From Pseudoalteromonas sp. T1lg48 (GTDB taxonomy: Bacteria; Pseudomonadota; Gammaproteobacteria; Enterobacterales; Alteromonadaceae): a stretch of 64,000 nt of DNA. Position numbers and translations under genes: made by a program. This document shows positions 52,789-61,673 of this stretch, in pieces; positions within the stretch are counted from its first letter, which is position 1; every line of letters starts with the position of its first letter. A model generated the notes under the pieces. It was given only the letters and a program-made list of their open reading frames with translations. It was not told the DNA's origin and ran no database searches. The DNA lies in NCBI RefSeq assembly GCF_002964785.1, contig NZ_PQCC01000018.1:186001-250000 (forward strand), in the 5' to 3' direction.

Positions 52789-53955
52789 ATGAATTTGCAT
52801 GAGTATCAGGCAAAACAACTTTTTGCCGAATATGGTTTACCAGTTTCTGAAGGCTACGCATGTGACACGCCTCAAGAAGCTGCTGAAGCCGCTGATAAAA
52901 TCGGTGGTGACAAATGGGTTGTTAAATGTCAGGTTCACGCCGGTGGCCGCGGTAAAGCGGGCGGTGTAAAACTTGCTGACAGCAAACAAGAGATCAAAGA
53001 TTTCGCTCAAAACTGGTTAGGTAAAAACCTAGTAACTTACCAAACTGACGAAAACGGTCAGCCAGTTGCTAAGATCCTTGTTGAAAGCTGCACAGACATT
53101 GCTAACGAACTCTACCTTGGTGCTGTTGTCGACCGCGCTTCACGCAAAGTTGTTTTCATGGCGTCAACTGAAGGCGGTGTTGAAATTGAACAAGTTGCAG
53201 AAGAAACGCCTGAACTTATTCACAAAGCTGAGATCGATCCTCTAGTAGGTCCTCAAGCTTACCAAGGCCGTGAACTAGGCTTCAAATTGGGTCTTAACCC
53301 TACACAAATGAAGCAGTTCGTTAAGATCTTCCTAGGTCTTGGCAACATGTTCATCGACCACGATTTCGCTCTACTTGAAATCAACCCACTGGTAATCACC
53401 GACGAAGGTAACCTTCACTGTCTAGACGGCAAAATCGGTGTAGATGGTAACGCGCTTTACCGTCAGCCTAAGATCCGCGCTATGCACGATCCTTCGCAAG
53501 AAGACGAGCGTGAAGCTCACGCGGCTCAGTGGGAGCTTAACTATGTTGCTCTAGACGGTAACGTAGGTTGTATGGTTAACGGTGCTGGCCTAGCGATGGG
53601 CACTATGGACATCGTAAACCTACACGGCGGCAAGCCAGCTAACTTCCTAGACGTTGGTGGCGGCGCGACTAAAGAGCGTGTAGCTGAAGCATTCAAGATC
53701 ATCCTATCTGACGACAACGTTAAAGCTGTTCTAGTTAACATCTTCGGCGGTATCGTACGTTGTGACATGATCGCAGAAGGCATCATCGGTGCTGTTAAAG
53801 AAGTTGGCGTAAACGTTCCTGTAGTTGTACGTCTTGAAGGTACTAATGCTGAACTAGGTCGTGACGTTCTTGCTAACTCAGGTCTAGACATCATTGCTGC
53901 AGAATCTCTAACAGACGCTGCTGAAAAAGTTGTTGCTGCTGCGGAGGGCAAATAA
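52789..53955 (+). CDS. sucC: Succinyl-CoA synthetase beta subunit (SucC)
   Basis: ATP-grasp subunit that, with SucD, converts succinyl-CoA to succinate with ATP or GTP formation. The 388 residues (same as E. coli) open [37 protein letters not shown] binds nucleotide, and LEINPLVIT and [18 protein letters not shown] are also present. Codon use is strongly biased towards high-expression codons. It overlaps sucD by 1 bp (TAATG). Confidence 0.98.
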   Translation: MNLHEYQAKQLFAEYGLPVSEGYACDTPQEAAEAADKIGGDKWVVKCQVHAGGRGKAGGVKLADSKQEIKDFAQNWLGKNLVTYQTDENGQPVAKILVESCTDIANELYLGAVVDRASRKVVFMASTEGGVEIEQVAEETPELIHKAEIDPLVGPQAYQGRELGFKLGLNPTQMKQFVKIFLGLGNMFIDHDFALLEINPLVITDEGNLHCLDGKIGVDGNALYRQPKIRAMHDPSQEDEREAHAAQWELNYVALDGNVGCMVNGAGLAMGTMDIVNLHGGKPANFLDVGGGATKERVAEAFKIILSDDNVKAVLVNIFGGIVRCDMIAEGIIGAVKEVGVNVPVVVRLEGTNAELGRDVLANSGLDIIAAESLTDAAEKVVAAAEGK

Positions 53956-54827
53956 TGTCTGTACTAATTAATAAAGACACTAAGGTAATCTGCCAAGGTT
54001 TCACTGGTGGTCAGGGTACTTTCCACTCTGAGCAAGCAATCGAGTACGGAACGCAAATGGTAGGTGGTGTATCACCTGGTAAAGGCGGTCAAACTCACCT
54101 TGGTCTTCCTGTATTCAACACAGTACGTGAAGCGGTAGAAGCGACTGGCGCAACTGCATCAGTTATCTACGTACCAGCTCCTTTCTGTAAAGATGCAATC
54201 CTTGAAGCTATCGATGCTGGCATCGAGCTAATCGTTTGTATCACTGAAGGTATCCCAACGCTAGACATGGTTGACGTTAAAGTTAAGCTTGATCAAACTG
54301 GCGTTCGCATGATCGGTCCTAACTGCCCAGGTGTTATCACTCCGGGTGAAACTAAGATCGGTATCATGCCTGGTCACATCCACAAGCCTGGTAAAGTAGG
54401 TATCGTATCTCGTTCTGGTACGCTTACTTACGAAGCGGTTAAGCAAACTACTGACGCTGGCTTCGGTCAGTCTACTTGTGTAGGTATCGGTGGTGACCCA
54501 ATTCCTGGTACTAACTTCATCGACGTACTAGAGATGTTCGAAAAAGATCCGCAAACTGAAGCTATCGTAATGATCGGTGAGATCGGCGGTACAGCTGAAG
54601 AAGAAGCGGCAGCGTACATCAAAGAAAACGTCACTAAGCCTGTAGTATCTTACATCGCTGGTGTTACTGCTCCTCCGGGCAAACGTATGGGCCACGCTGG
54701 CGCCATCATTGCCGGTGGTAAAGGTACTGCTGACGAGAAGTTTGCAGCCCTTGAAGCAGCTGGCGTACAAACTGTACGTTCACTTGCCGATATCGGTAAA
54801 GCGCTTAAAGAGAAGACCGGTTGGTAA
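53955..54827 (+). CDS. sucD: Succinyl-CoA synthetase alpha subunit (SucD)
   Basis: 290-residue alpha subunit (E. coli 289). The CoA-binding Rossmann segment [17 protein letters not shown] is near the N-terminus, the phosphohistidine is in [18 protein letters not shown] near 247, and [12 protein letters not shown] is also present. It starts at the sucC stop, so the subunits are made together. A strong terminator follows. Confidence 0.98.
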   Translation: MSVLINKDTKVICQGFTGGQGTFHSEQAIEYGTQMVGGVSPGKGGQTHLGLPVFNTVREAVEATGATASVIYVPAPFCKDAILEAIDAGIELIVCITEGIPTLDMVDVKVKLDQTGVRMIGPNCPGVITPGETKIGIMPGHIHKPGKVGIVSRSGTLTYEAVKQTTDAGFGQSTCVGIGGDPIPGTNFIDVLEMFEKDPQTEAIVMIGEIGGTAEEEAAAYIKENVTKPVVSYIAGVTAPPGKRMGHAGAIIAGGKGTADEKFAALEAAGVQTVRSLADIGKALKEKTGW

Positions 54828-54843
54828 TCTCCGCATAACGCTT

Positions 54844-54873
54844 AAAAAAAACCCGCCACTCGGCGGGTTTTTT
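54844..54873. terminator. Bidirectional terminator, sucCD / LysR gene
   Basis: A-run (54844-54851), CCCGCC (54852-54857), loop ACTC, GGCGGG and T-run to 54873. It serves sucD and the convergent LysR gene. Confidence 0.92.
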
Positions 54874-54892
54874 GTATCTGCAATACGCTTAA

Positions 54893-55795
54893 TTACGCCA
54901 TGGCATTGTGACAGCGCTTCATTTCTTCTATCAGCGCCTGTGCCAGCGGTGAGGCGGAATTACTTTTTGAGGTGATCAACACCACAGGAATGGTATAGCG
55001 ATACACCTCGGGCAGGATGGCCTTAAACAATCCCTTGTCCACCCAATGCTGGGCATAATGTTCGGGTAGATAGCCGATAAACTTCCCGGATAAAATCAAA
55101 TGGGCGATGCCTTCGTCATGATAGGCGATGGCACTGTTTTGATAATTTAAACCGTCATTTCGGCTTTCCCTGTCGCGCATATAGTTACTGGTGATCACCT
55201 CTGCATCTTGCAAGAGGTCGGTAACGGCGGACGTTTCACAGTCAAACAGAGGATGGCCCTCGGCGCAATACAGGTAGTTCGTTTCATCATGGAGTGGGAT
55301 ATAGTCTAGGCCTCTTAAATGATGGCGGCTTACGCCTATGCCTACCAGCGCCCGACCATTGACCACAGAGGTTTCCACCTCGCGCGCCTCACACACATTG
55401 ATATCGAACTGAACGTTGTTGCCTCGCTCCTTTAGCTCGGCAATAACGTGCGCAACGGCGCAGCGCGGGTCGCTAACCAAGGTGTCTATGATGGCCAGGC
55501 TGACCCGACCCGATAATTCATTTTTTGAGGTCGCGACCGTGCTGGCAAAGGCCTCGCATTGCTGTAACAGCTCCAAAGAGGCCTGATAGGTGATGCGTCC
55601 GGGCTCGGTGAGTTCGAAACCGCTGCGCCCGCGTTTACAGAGCTTAATGCCCAGGCGTACTTCTAAGTCCGATAAATGTGAACTAATGGTGGAGCGGCCA
55701 ATGTTTAGGCGCGATTCTGCCGCCGCCAATCCGCCACATTCGACAATCGCAACAAAGATGCGTAGTAAGCGTAAATCAACATCATGAACTTGCAC
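54893..55795 (-). CDS. LysR-family regulator next to hutHU
   Basis: 300-residue LysR-type regulator. The winged helix-turn-helix is at about 5-65 (LRLLRIFVAIVECGGLAAAESRLNIGRSTISSHLSDLEVRLG), followed by a substrate-binding-like domain. It is divergent from hutH with 148 bp between, the usual layout for a LysR gene and its target, so control of histidine use is inferred. The usual gammaproteobacterial hut repressor is HutC (GntR family), which is not here. Confidence 0.9.
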   Translation of the reverse strand: MQVHDVDLRLLRIFVAIVECGGLAAAESRLNIGRSTISSHLSDLEVRLGIKLCKRGRSGFELTEPGRITYQASLELLQQCEAFASTVATSKNELSGRVSLAIIDTLVSDPRCAVAHVIAELKERGNNVQFDINVCEAREVETSVVNGRALVGIGVSRHHLRGLDYIPLHDETNYLYCAEGHPLFDCETSAVTDLLQDAEVITSNYMRDRESRNDGLNYQNSAIAYHDEGIAHLILSGKFIGYLPEHYAQHWVDKGLFKAILPEVYRYTIPVVLITSKSNSASPLAQALIEEMKRCHNAMA

Positions 55796-55943
55796 CAGAC
55801 CCCCTTACTGTTTGTTATAAGATTTAGTTCGATAAAACCGGAATGAATTACGATTATTATGTATTTATAAAACATCTATGGCAAGTTAGCATGGCCGTAT
55901 TAAGCAGTATTGCTTCGCACAGACAACGAGTTAGGAGAATAAG

Positions 55944-57437
55944 ATGACGTTTAGATATGGTGTAGACCAGCTAAATCTTGACATTGTTAATGGCATCGCC
56001 GATGGCAGTATTAAAGCCGAGCTTTGCCAACAAGCACTGGATAAAATTAATAAGAGTCGCCAGAATGTCGATGTGATGGCCGCTTCCGATAAGGCCGTAT
56101 ACGGTATTAATACCGGCTTTGGTCCTTTGTGCGATACGCAAATCTCACCAGAAGAAACCCATCTTTTACAAAAGAACCTGTTGATCACCCATGCCGTGGG
56201 TGTGGGCGAGCCTATCGCCAAATCAATTTCAAAATTAATGCTGATCACTAAGGTACACGCTCTAAGCCAAGGCTTCTCAGGTATTCGCCTGGAAGTGGTA
56301 GAACGCATGTTGGCTTTCCTAGAGCTTGATCTTATTCCCGTGGTACCAGAGCAAGGCTCGGTCGGTGCTTCGGGTGACCTGGCGCCGCTTTCACACTTAT
56401 TCCTGCCACTGATTGGCGAAGGTGAATTCTGGCAAGACGGTAAAACCGTGCCGGCGGCGCAACTGCTTGAAGCCAATGGCTTAGAGCCGCTCGAGCTGCA
56501 CGCCAAAGAGGGCCTGGCGCTAATTAATGGTACCCAGTTTATTCTTTCACACGGTATCACCGCGCTGACCAAGATGCGTTACCTGCTTGATTTAGCCGAT
56601 TTGGCCGGTGCCATGAGCATCGAAGGCATGCAGGGCAGTGCTTCACCCTTTAGAGAAGAGCTGCATGCAACCCGTCCGTTTGAAGGTAATATCGAAGTGG
56701 CCAAGCGCATGCGTGCCTTCTTTAAAGACTCACAAAATATGGCCTCGCACACCGACTGTGACCGCGTGCAAGACCCTTACTCGCTGCGTTGTATTCCACA
56801 GGTACACGGCGCATCACGTAACGCCTTTAACCACCTTAAAGAGCTGGTAGAAATCGAGATGAACTCGGTGACCGATAACCCAATCGTGATCAGCTCAGAA
56901 GAAGCGATTTCAGGCGGTAGCTTCCACGGTCAGCCATTGGCCATGGTATTGGATTATGCGTCGATTGCTGCTGCCGAGCTTGGCAATATCGCCGACCGTC
57001 GTTGTTATTTAATGCTTGAAGGCCTGCACGGTCTGCCGCGTTTATTGACCACCTCCGGTGGCCTTAACTCGGGCATGATGATCCCTCAGTACGCGACTGC
57101 GGCCTTGGTAACAGAGAACAAATCACTGTGTTTCCCACCATCGGCAGACAGTGTGCCTACCTCTATGGGCCAGGAAGACCACGTATCCATGGGCAGCATC
57201 TCGGGCAGAAAACTGAATCAAATCCTGGGTAACCTGGAAAAGATCTTTGCTATCGAATTGATGTATGCGGCACAAGCGATTGAATTCCGTCGTCCTAATA
57301 AATGCTCTGACATCATCGAAGAAAACTTCGCCATCATCCGTGACAAGGTAGCCAAGCTTGAAGAAGACCGTCTACTTAAGCCGGATATCGATGCCATGAT
57401 TGAACTAGTTAAAGCACAAGCGTTTAGCGTGAACTAA
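55944..57437 (+). CDS. hutH: Histidine ammonia-lyase (HutH)
   Basis: Deaminates histidine to urocanate, the first step of histidine use. The 497 residues include the MIO-forming Ala142-Ser143-Gly144 (GSVGASGDLAPLSH), YGINTGFGPL near 53, and MQGSASPFREELHATRP and DPYSLRCIPQVHG further on. AGGAGAATAAG gives a good ribosome binding site. hutU follows after 14 bp, in the order hutH-hutU; many gammaproteobacteria carry hutU first. hutI and hutG are absent from the cluster. Confidence 0.95.
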   Translation: MTFRYGVDQLNLDIVNGIADGSIKAELCQQALDKINKSRQNVDVMAASDKAVYGINTGFGPLCDTQISPEETHLLQKNLLITHAVGVGEPIAKSISKLMLITKVHALSQGFSGIRLEVVERMLAFLELDLIPVVPEQGSVGASGDLAPLSHLFLPLIGEGEFWQDGKTVPAAQLLEANGLEPLELHAKEGLALINGTQFILSHGITALTKMRYLLDLADLAGAMSIEGMQGSASPFREELHATRPFEGNIEVAKRMRAFFKDSQNMASHTDCDRVQDPYSLRCIPQVHGASRNAFNHLKELVEIEMNSVTDNPIVISSEEAISGGSFHGQPLAMVLDYASIAAAELGNIADRRCYLMLEGLHGLPRLLTTSGGLNSGMMIPQYATAALVTENKSLCFPPSADSVPTSMGQEDHVSMGSISGRKLNQILGNLEKIFAIELMYAAQAIEFRRPNKCSDIIEENFAIIRDKVAKLEEDRLLKPDIDAMIELVKAQAFSVN

Positions 57438-57451
57438 GGGAGCCAATAACA

Positions 57452-59452
57452 ATGACTTTCCAAGAACAAATTAAACAGGGTATTCCTAGCGTCTTACCTG
57501 AGCCTAAGCCATATCCAGCGGGCGTAAACCGCGCGCCAAAGCGAAAAGACATTCTTAGCCCAGAGGAAAAGCAACTGGCGGTACGTAACGCCTTGCGTTA
57601 TTTCCCTAAAGAATGGCACCAGGAGCTTGCCGCTGAATTTGCCGAGGAACTGAAGCAATTTGGCCGTATTTACATGTACCGCTTTAAGCCAAACTATGAC
57701 ATGAAGGCGCGCTCGGTCTCTGACTACCCCGCAAAATGCGAGCAAGCCGCGGCGATTATGTTGATGGTCGATAACAACCTTGACCCAGCCGTTGCTCAGC
57801 ACCCAGAGGAGCTGATCACTTACGGTGGTAATGGTGCGGTATTCCAAAACTGGGCGCAGTACTTGTTAACCATGAAGTACCTGAGCGAGATGGAAAAAGA
57901 CCAAACCTTGCACATTTACTCTGGTCACCCAATGGGACTGTTCCCATCATCAGAAGATGCACCGCGCGTGGTGGTGACTAACGGTATGATGATCCCTAAC
58001 TACTCCAAGCCGGATGACTGGGAGAAGTTCAATGCTCTGGGTGTGACTCAGTACGGGCAAATGACCGCAGGTTCATTTATGTATATCGGTCCGCAAGGTA
58101 TTGTACACGGCACTACCATTACGGTGATGAATGCCTTCCGTAAGGTGCTTGAGAAAGGTGAGAGCCCGCAAGGTAAGATCTTCCTGACCGCCGGTCTGGG
58201 CGGCATGAGTGGTGCGCAGCCAAAAGCGGGTAACATCGCCAACTGTATTACCGTGTGTGCCGAAGTGAACGCCAAGGCCGCGATTAAGCGCCACCAGCAG
58301 GGTTGGGTTGATGAGCTGATCGACAACATGGATGCGCTGATTGAACGTGTTCGTCAGGCGCAAGCTAATGAAGAAGTGGTGTCTATCGCCTACGTGGGTA
58401 ATATTGTAGATGTGTGGGAAAGCTTCTACGAGCAAGACATCTTTGTTCACCTGGGTTCAGACCAAACCTCACTGCACAACCCATGGTCGGGCGGTTATTA
58501 CCCGGTTGATATCTCGTTTGAAGAGTCAAACCGTTTGATCCGTGAAGAGCCTGAAGTATTCAAGGTTAAGGTACAAGAGACCTTGAAACGTCATGCCGAT
58601 GCGGTAAACAAGCACACGGCCCGTGGTACCTATTTCTTTGATTATGGTAATGCCTTCTTATTGGAAGCGTCGCGCGCCGGTGGCGATGTGATGGCCGAAA
58701 ACGGCATCGACTTTAAATATCCGTCGTACGTGCAGGATATTCTTGGTCCTATGTGTTTTGACTATGGCTTTGGTCCATTCCGTTGGGTATGTGCCTCAGG
58801 TAACCCAGACGATCTGGATAAAACCGATGCCATCGCCGCAGAAGTACTGAACAAGATCATGGCCGAATCGCCGGAAGAAATTCAGCAACAGATGCAGGAC
58901 AACATCACCTGGATCAAAGACGCCAAGCAAAACAAGCTGGTTGTGGGTTCACAGGCGCGTATTCTTTATGCCGACGCCCAAGGTCGTATGGAAATCGCGA
59001 AAGCCTTTAACGATGCCATTAATCGCGGCGAAATCGGTCCGGTCGTACTAGGTCGTGACCACCATGACGTGAGCGGCACCGACTCACCGTTCCGTGAAAC
59101 ATCAAATATCTATGATGGCAGCCGTTTCACCGCGGATATGGCGATTCACAACGTGATCGGCGACAGCTTCCGTGGCGCAACCTGGGTCTCTATCCATAAT
59201 GGTGGCGGTGTAGGTTGGGGCGAAGTAACCAATGGTGGTTTCGGTATGCTGCTTGATGGCAGCGAAGGTGCCGAGCGTCGCTTGAAATCTATGCTGTTGT
59301 TCGACGTAAACAATGGTATTGCACGCCGTAGCTGGGCCCGTAACGAAGAAGCCAACTTCGCGATTAAGCGTGAAATGGCCCGTACGCCTAAGTTAAAGGT
59401 AACCTTGGCAAACCTGGTTGATGACGAGATCCTCGATAACTTGTCATTCTAA
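57452..59452 (+). CDS. hutU: Urocanate hydratase, long form (HutU)
   Basis: Converts urocanate to imidazolonepropionate with tightly bound NAD. At 666 residues it is about 110 longer than the usual bacterial enzyme (about 555) and resembles the long class found in Bacteroidetes and animals. YGGNGAVFQNWAQYLLTMKYL, GLGGMSGAQPKAGNIANC (NAD loop) and FDYGFGPFRWVCASGNPDDL (active-site Cys) are clear. A terminator follows at 59474. The lineage assignment is an inference from length and sequence character. Confidence 0.94.
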   Translation: MTFQEQIKQGIPSVLPEPKPYPAGVNRAPKRKDILSPEEKQLAVRNALRYFPKEWHQELAAEFAEELKQFGRIYMYRFKPNYDMKARSVSDYPAKCEQAAAIMLMVDNNLDPAVAQHPEELITYGGNGAVFQNWAQYLLTMKYLSEMEKDQTLHIYSGHPMGLFPSSEDAPRVVVTNGMMIPNYSKPDDWEKFNALGVTQYGQMTAGSFMYIGPQGIVHGTTITVMNAFRKVLEKGESPQGKIFLTAGLGGMSGAQPKAGNIANCITVCAEVNAKAAIKRHQQGWVDELIDNMDALIERVRQAQANEEVVSIAYVGNIVDVWESFYEQDIFVHLGSDQTSLHNPWSGGYYPVDISFEESNRLIREEPEVFKVKVQETLKRHADAVNKHTARGTYFFDYGNAFLLEASRAGGDVMAENGIDFKYPSYVQDILGPMCFDYGFGPFRWVCASGNPDDLDKTDAIAAEVLNKIMAESPEEIQQQMQDNITWIKDAKQNKLVVGSQARILYADAQGRMEIAKAFNDAINRGEIGPVVLGRDHHDVSGTDSPFRETSNIYDGSRFTADMAIHNVIGDSFRGATWVSIHNGGGVGWGEVTNGGFGMLLDGSEGAERRLKSMLLFDVNNGIARRSWARNEEANFAIKREMARTPKLKVTLANLVDDEILDNLSF

Positions 59453-59473
59453 TTTGCCGAGCAAATGTAATTT

Positions 59474-59502
59474 AAAAAGGAAGCCCAAGTGCTTCCTTTT
59501 TT
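59474..59502. terminator. Bidirectional terminator, hutHU / CadC-like regulator
   Basis: AAAAAGGAAGC (59474-59484) pairs with GCTTCCTTTTT (59491-59501) over CCAAGT. It also serves the converging regulator gene. Confidence 0.9.
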
Positions 59503-59505
59503 GTT

Positions 59506-61512
59506 TTAGTAGGTCACCCTAACTAAGTCGCTCTGTGCCAGTACCGACCGTATGCCTAGGAGTGTTTTGGCGTCATTTGATAAATCAAAGGTTAACCGGT
59601 AGCGGTTTTTGGCCAACAGCGTTTTTTTGTGTTCGCCGGTGTTGATGTCGATACGGTGCAAGTAGGCGAGGTTTTCTTCGTGTTCGGTATAATAAAGCCA
59701 GTGCCCGTGCACCTGCCAGCGATTTGGACTGGCACTGGGTAACTGGGTAATAACGTTCTGTTTTTTACCTTCGCTCAGACGCCACACATTAAGGTCCTGA
59801 TCCAGCTTGATTGCCACGCCATCGTTAATCTCTAGGGCTGCATAGCTGGCATCGTCGACTCGAACCTTGGTGTTTGTTTTTAGCTCATAGCGATAGAGCA
59901 CCGGTAGCGCGTATTCCAGGCGTGCAAACATCAAGTCCTCGTTCGACTCTTGCCAATAAAGACTGGCTATTTGCTCCAGCTCTGAAGACAGGTATTTAAG
60001 TTTATTCTGCTTTAAGTCGTACAAAAATAGCCGGCCATCCACTATGCCGGCCACCTGTGTCTCGGCGTAATTGATCTGCAGCGCACTGAGCTGACTGGTG
60101 CTTGGAAACTCCCAAAGGGTGTGAGTCTTGCCATTGGTGATACGCACCAACTCGCTTGTATCGGTACCTTGGCTGATAAAATATATGCTGTGAGTTAGCG
60201 CACCTAATTGGGGTAGGTCTTCGTTGCCAGCAAACTCTAAATATTCGTGACTGGCTGTTTGTTGCGCTGAAAAAGGATTGGGGGAAAGGGTTAAGTCCAG
60301 GTAGTTGCCATTGTGTTGTCGTGCGAATAGGCATCGTGCACCACAGTGGTGGAACACATTGTTGATATGGGGCAGAGACAATGGCAATGGGGTGAGATTG
60401 CTATTGCTAAGCTTATATTGGGCAAACTTGCCATTAAAGCTTGATAGCGTGATTGTACTATCGCTGTCATTCCAGATAAGTTGGTTGAACGGGTGTGGCA
60501 GAGCATTAATATGTGTGAGCTCGCCCGTGTCCTTGTGTTGTATCAGCAACTCACTGTCTGTTGCACCTGTACTGCGTAAAATAGCAAGGCGTTTGCCATC
60601 ATTTGACTCGCGGGCAAAATAGTCTCCCTGGTCCTTGTCGGCGGGGGCGGTTACATTGCTAAAGGTTTGTGAGGCAATCTCAAAGTACCATATCTTCTGC
60701 GATGAGCTCGGTTGTTTTGCATCGCTTAGATAAAGTCCAGCCCCATCCATAGACCAGCCTAGGAGGTAACGTTTATTTGCCACCTTGGCGGGGAGTGCCT
60801 TGGCGTTGAGCAATGCCTTTTCTTTGGAATAATCAGCGACCAGTATAGCGCTGCCTTCAGGCGTGCTGCGTGTGTAAGCCAGATGCAGACCGTTGGGAGA
60901 GAAGTGGGCATTGGCGTAATTGGCGTTATCAAAGGTTAAACGAGTCACTGTGTCGGCGTTCAACTGCTTACTAAAGAGTTGCAGGTAGTCGTCCTTATTG
61001 GCTCGGTGAGAAAAAACAAGCCTTTTGTTATTGGCATCAAACCCCGGGCTGACTTCAGACCCTGTTAAAGCAGTTAACTTTTCTATAGTTACAGCGGGCA
61101 CTGTTTGCTGAGAAGTTTGGTGAAACACCAGCCCGAACAGGGCCAAGAGCACAGTACACGCAACCAACACTTTGGATTTTATAGTTACAGGTTGAGCTGA
61201 CTCGGGGATATCCTCAACGGCTGCGATGAGTATGAAGCCCTTGGTCGGTATGGTGCGAATGTATCGCGGGTTTTTGGCATCATCGCCCAGGCTTTTACGC
61301 AACTTTTTGATCACGGCGCGATAGGCATCATCGGTAATTACTCTGTTTGGCCACAAGGTATCGATTAACAATTGCCGCGATACTAACTCTCCTCGGCGGT
61401 CGACAAAGAGTTTTAGTAGTTCGTTGAGTTGTGGCTCAATTTTTTTTGACTCACCGTTTGTGCATAATTGGCCGTGTTGATAATCAAAAACATACTCACC
61501 GATACGATACAC
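59506..61512 (-). CDS. CadC/ToxR-like membrane regulator with beta-propeller sensor
   Basis: 668-residue one-component membrane transcription factor. Residues 1-95 form an OmpR-type winged helix (LVSRQLLIDTLWPNRVITDDAYRAVIKKLRKSLGDD, ending IRTIPTKGFILIA). A single membrane helix follows at about 112-130 (VLVACTVLLALFGLVFH). The remaining 530 residues, periplasmic, look like a TolB/WD40-type propeller with repeats of the kind LFSKQLNADTVTRLT, and are not a known ligand domain. It diverges from a serine hydrolase gene across 161 bp with repeated TGTGACTA boxes. The signal is unknown. Confidence 0.88.
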   Translation of the reverse strand: MYRIGEYVFDYQHGQLCTNGESKKIEPQLNELLKLFVDRRGELVSRQLLIDTLWPNRVITDDAYRAVIKKLRKSLGDDAKNPRYIRTIPTKGFILIAAVEDIPESAQPVTIKSKVLVACTVLLALFGLVFHQTSQQTVPAVTIEKLTALTGSEVSPGFDANNKRLVFSHRANKDDYLQLFSKQLNADTVTRLTFDNANYANAHFSPNGLHLAYTRSTPEGSAILVADYSKEKALLNAKALPAKVANKRYLLGWSMDGAGLYLSDAKQPSSSQKIWYFEIASQTFSNVTAPADKDQGDYFARESNDGKRLAILRSTGATDSELLIQHKDTGELTHINALPHPFNQLIWNDSDSTITLSSFNGKFAQYKLSNSNLTPLPLSLPHINNVFHHCGARCLFARQHNGNYLDLTLSPNPFSAQQTASHEYLEFAGNEDLPQLGALTHSIYFISQGTDTSELVRITNGKTHTLWEFPSTSQLSALQINYAETQVAGIVDGRLFLYDLKQNKLKYLSSELEQIASLYWQESNEDLMFARLEYALPVLYRYELKTNTKVRVDDASYAALEINDGVAIKLDQDLNVWRLSEGKKQNVITQLPSASPNRWQVHGHWLYYTEHEENLAYLHRIDINTGEHKKTLLAKNRYRLTFDLSNDAKTLLGIRSVLAQSDLVRVTY

Positions 61513-61562
61513 TTGAATCCACTCGTTTATTATTTTTATAACCTTTTCATAATCTTACTTCA

Positions 61563-61603
61563 TGTGACTATTTGTGACTAATGCTAATTTCAGCAATGTC
61601 ACA
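61563..61603. promoter_or_regulatory. Repeated TGTGACTA boxes between regulator and hydrolase
   Basis: TGTGACTA occurs at 61563-61570 and again at 61573-61580, one helical turn apart, and an inverted TGTCACA lies at 61597-61603. Tandem sites at 10-bp spacing are common for OmpR/CadC-type winged-helix proteins, so this may be the operator of the adjacent regulator. Inference only. Confidence 0.5.
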
Positions 61604-61673
61604 TTAAGTCCTTAGGCTTTTCATCCCACCAAGGTCATTGTTTTTCCAGGTAATAAAAACAAAGGTGAAATTT

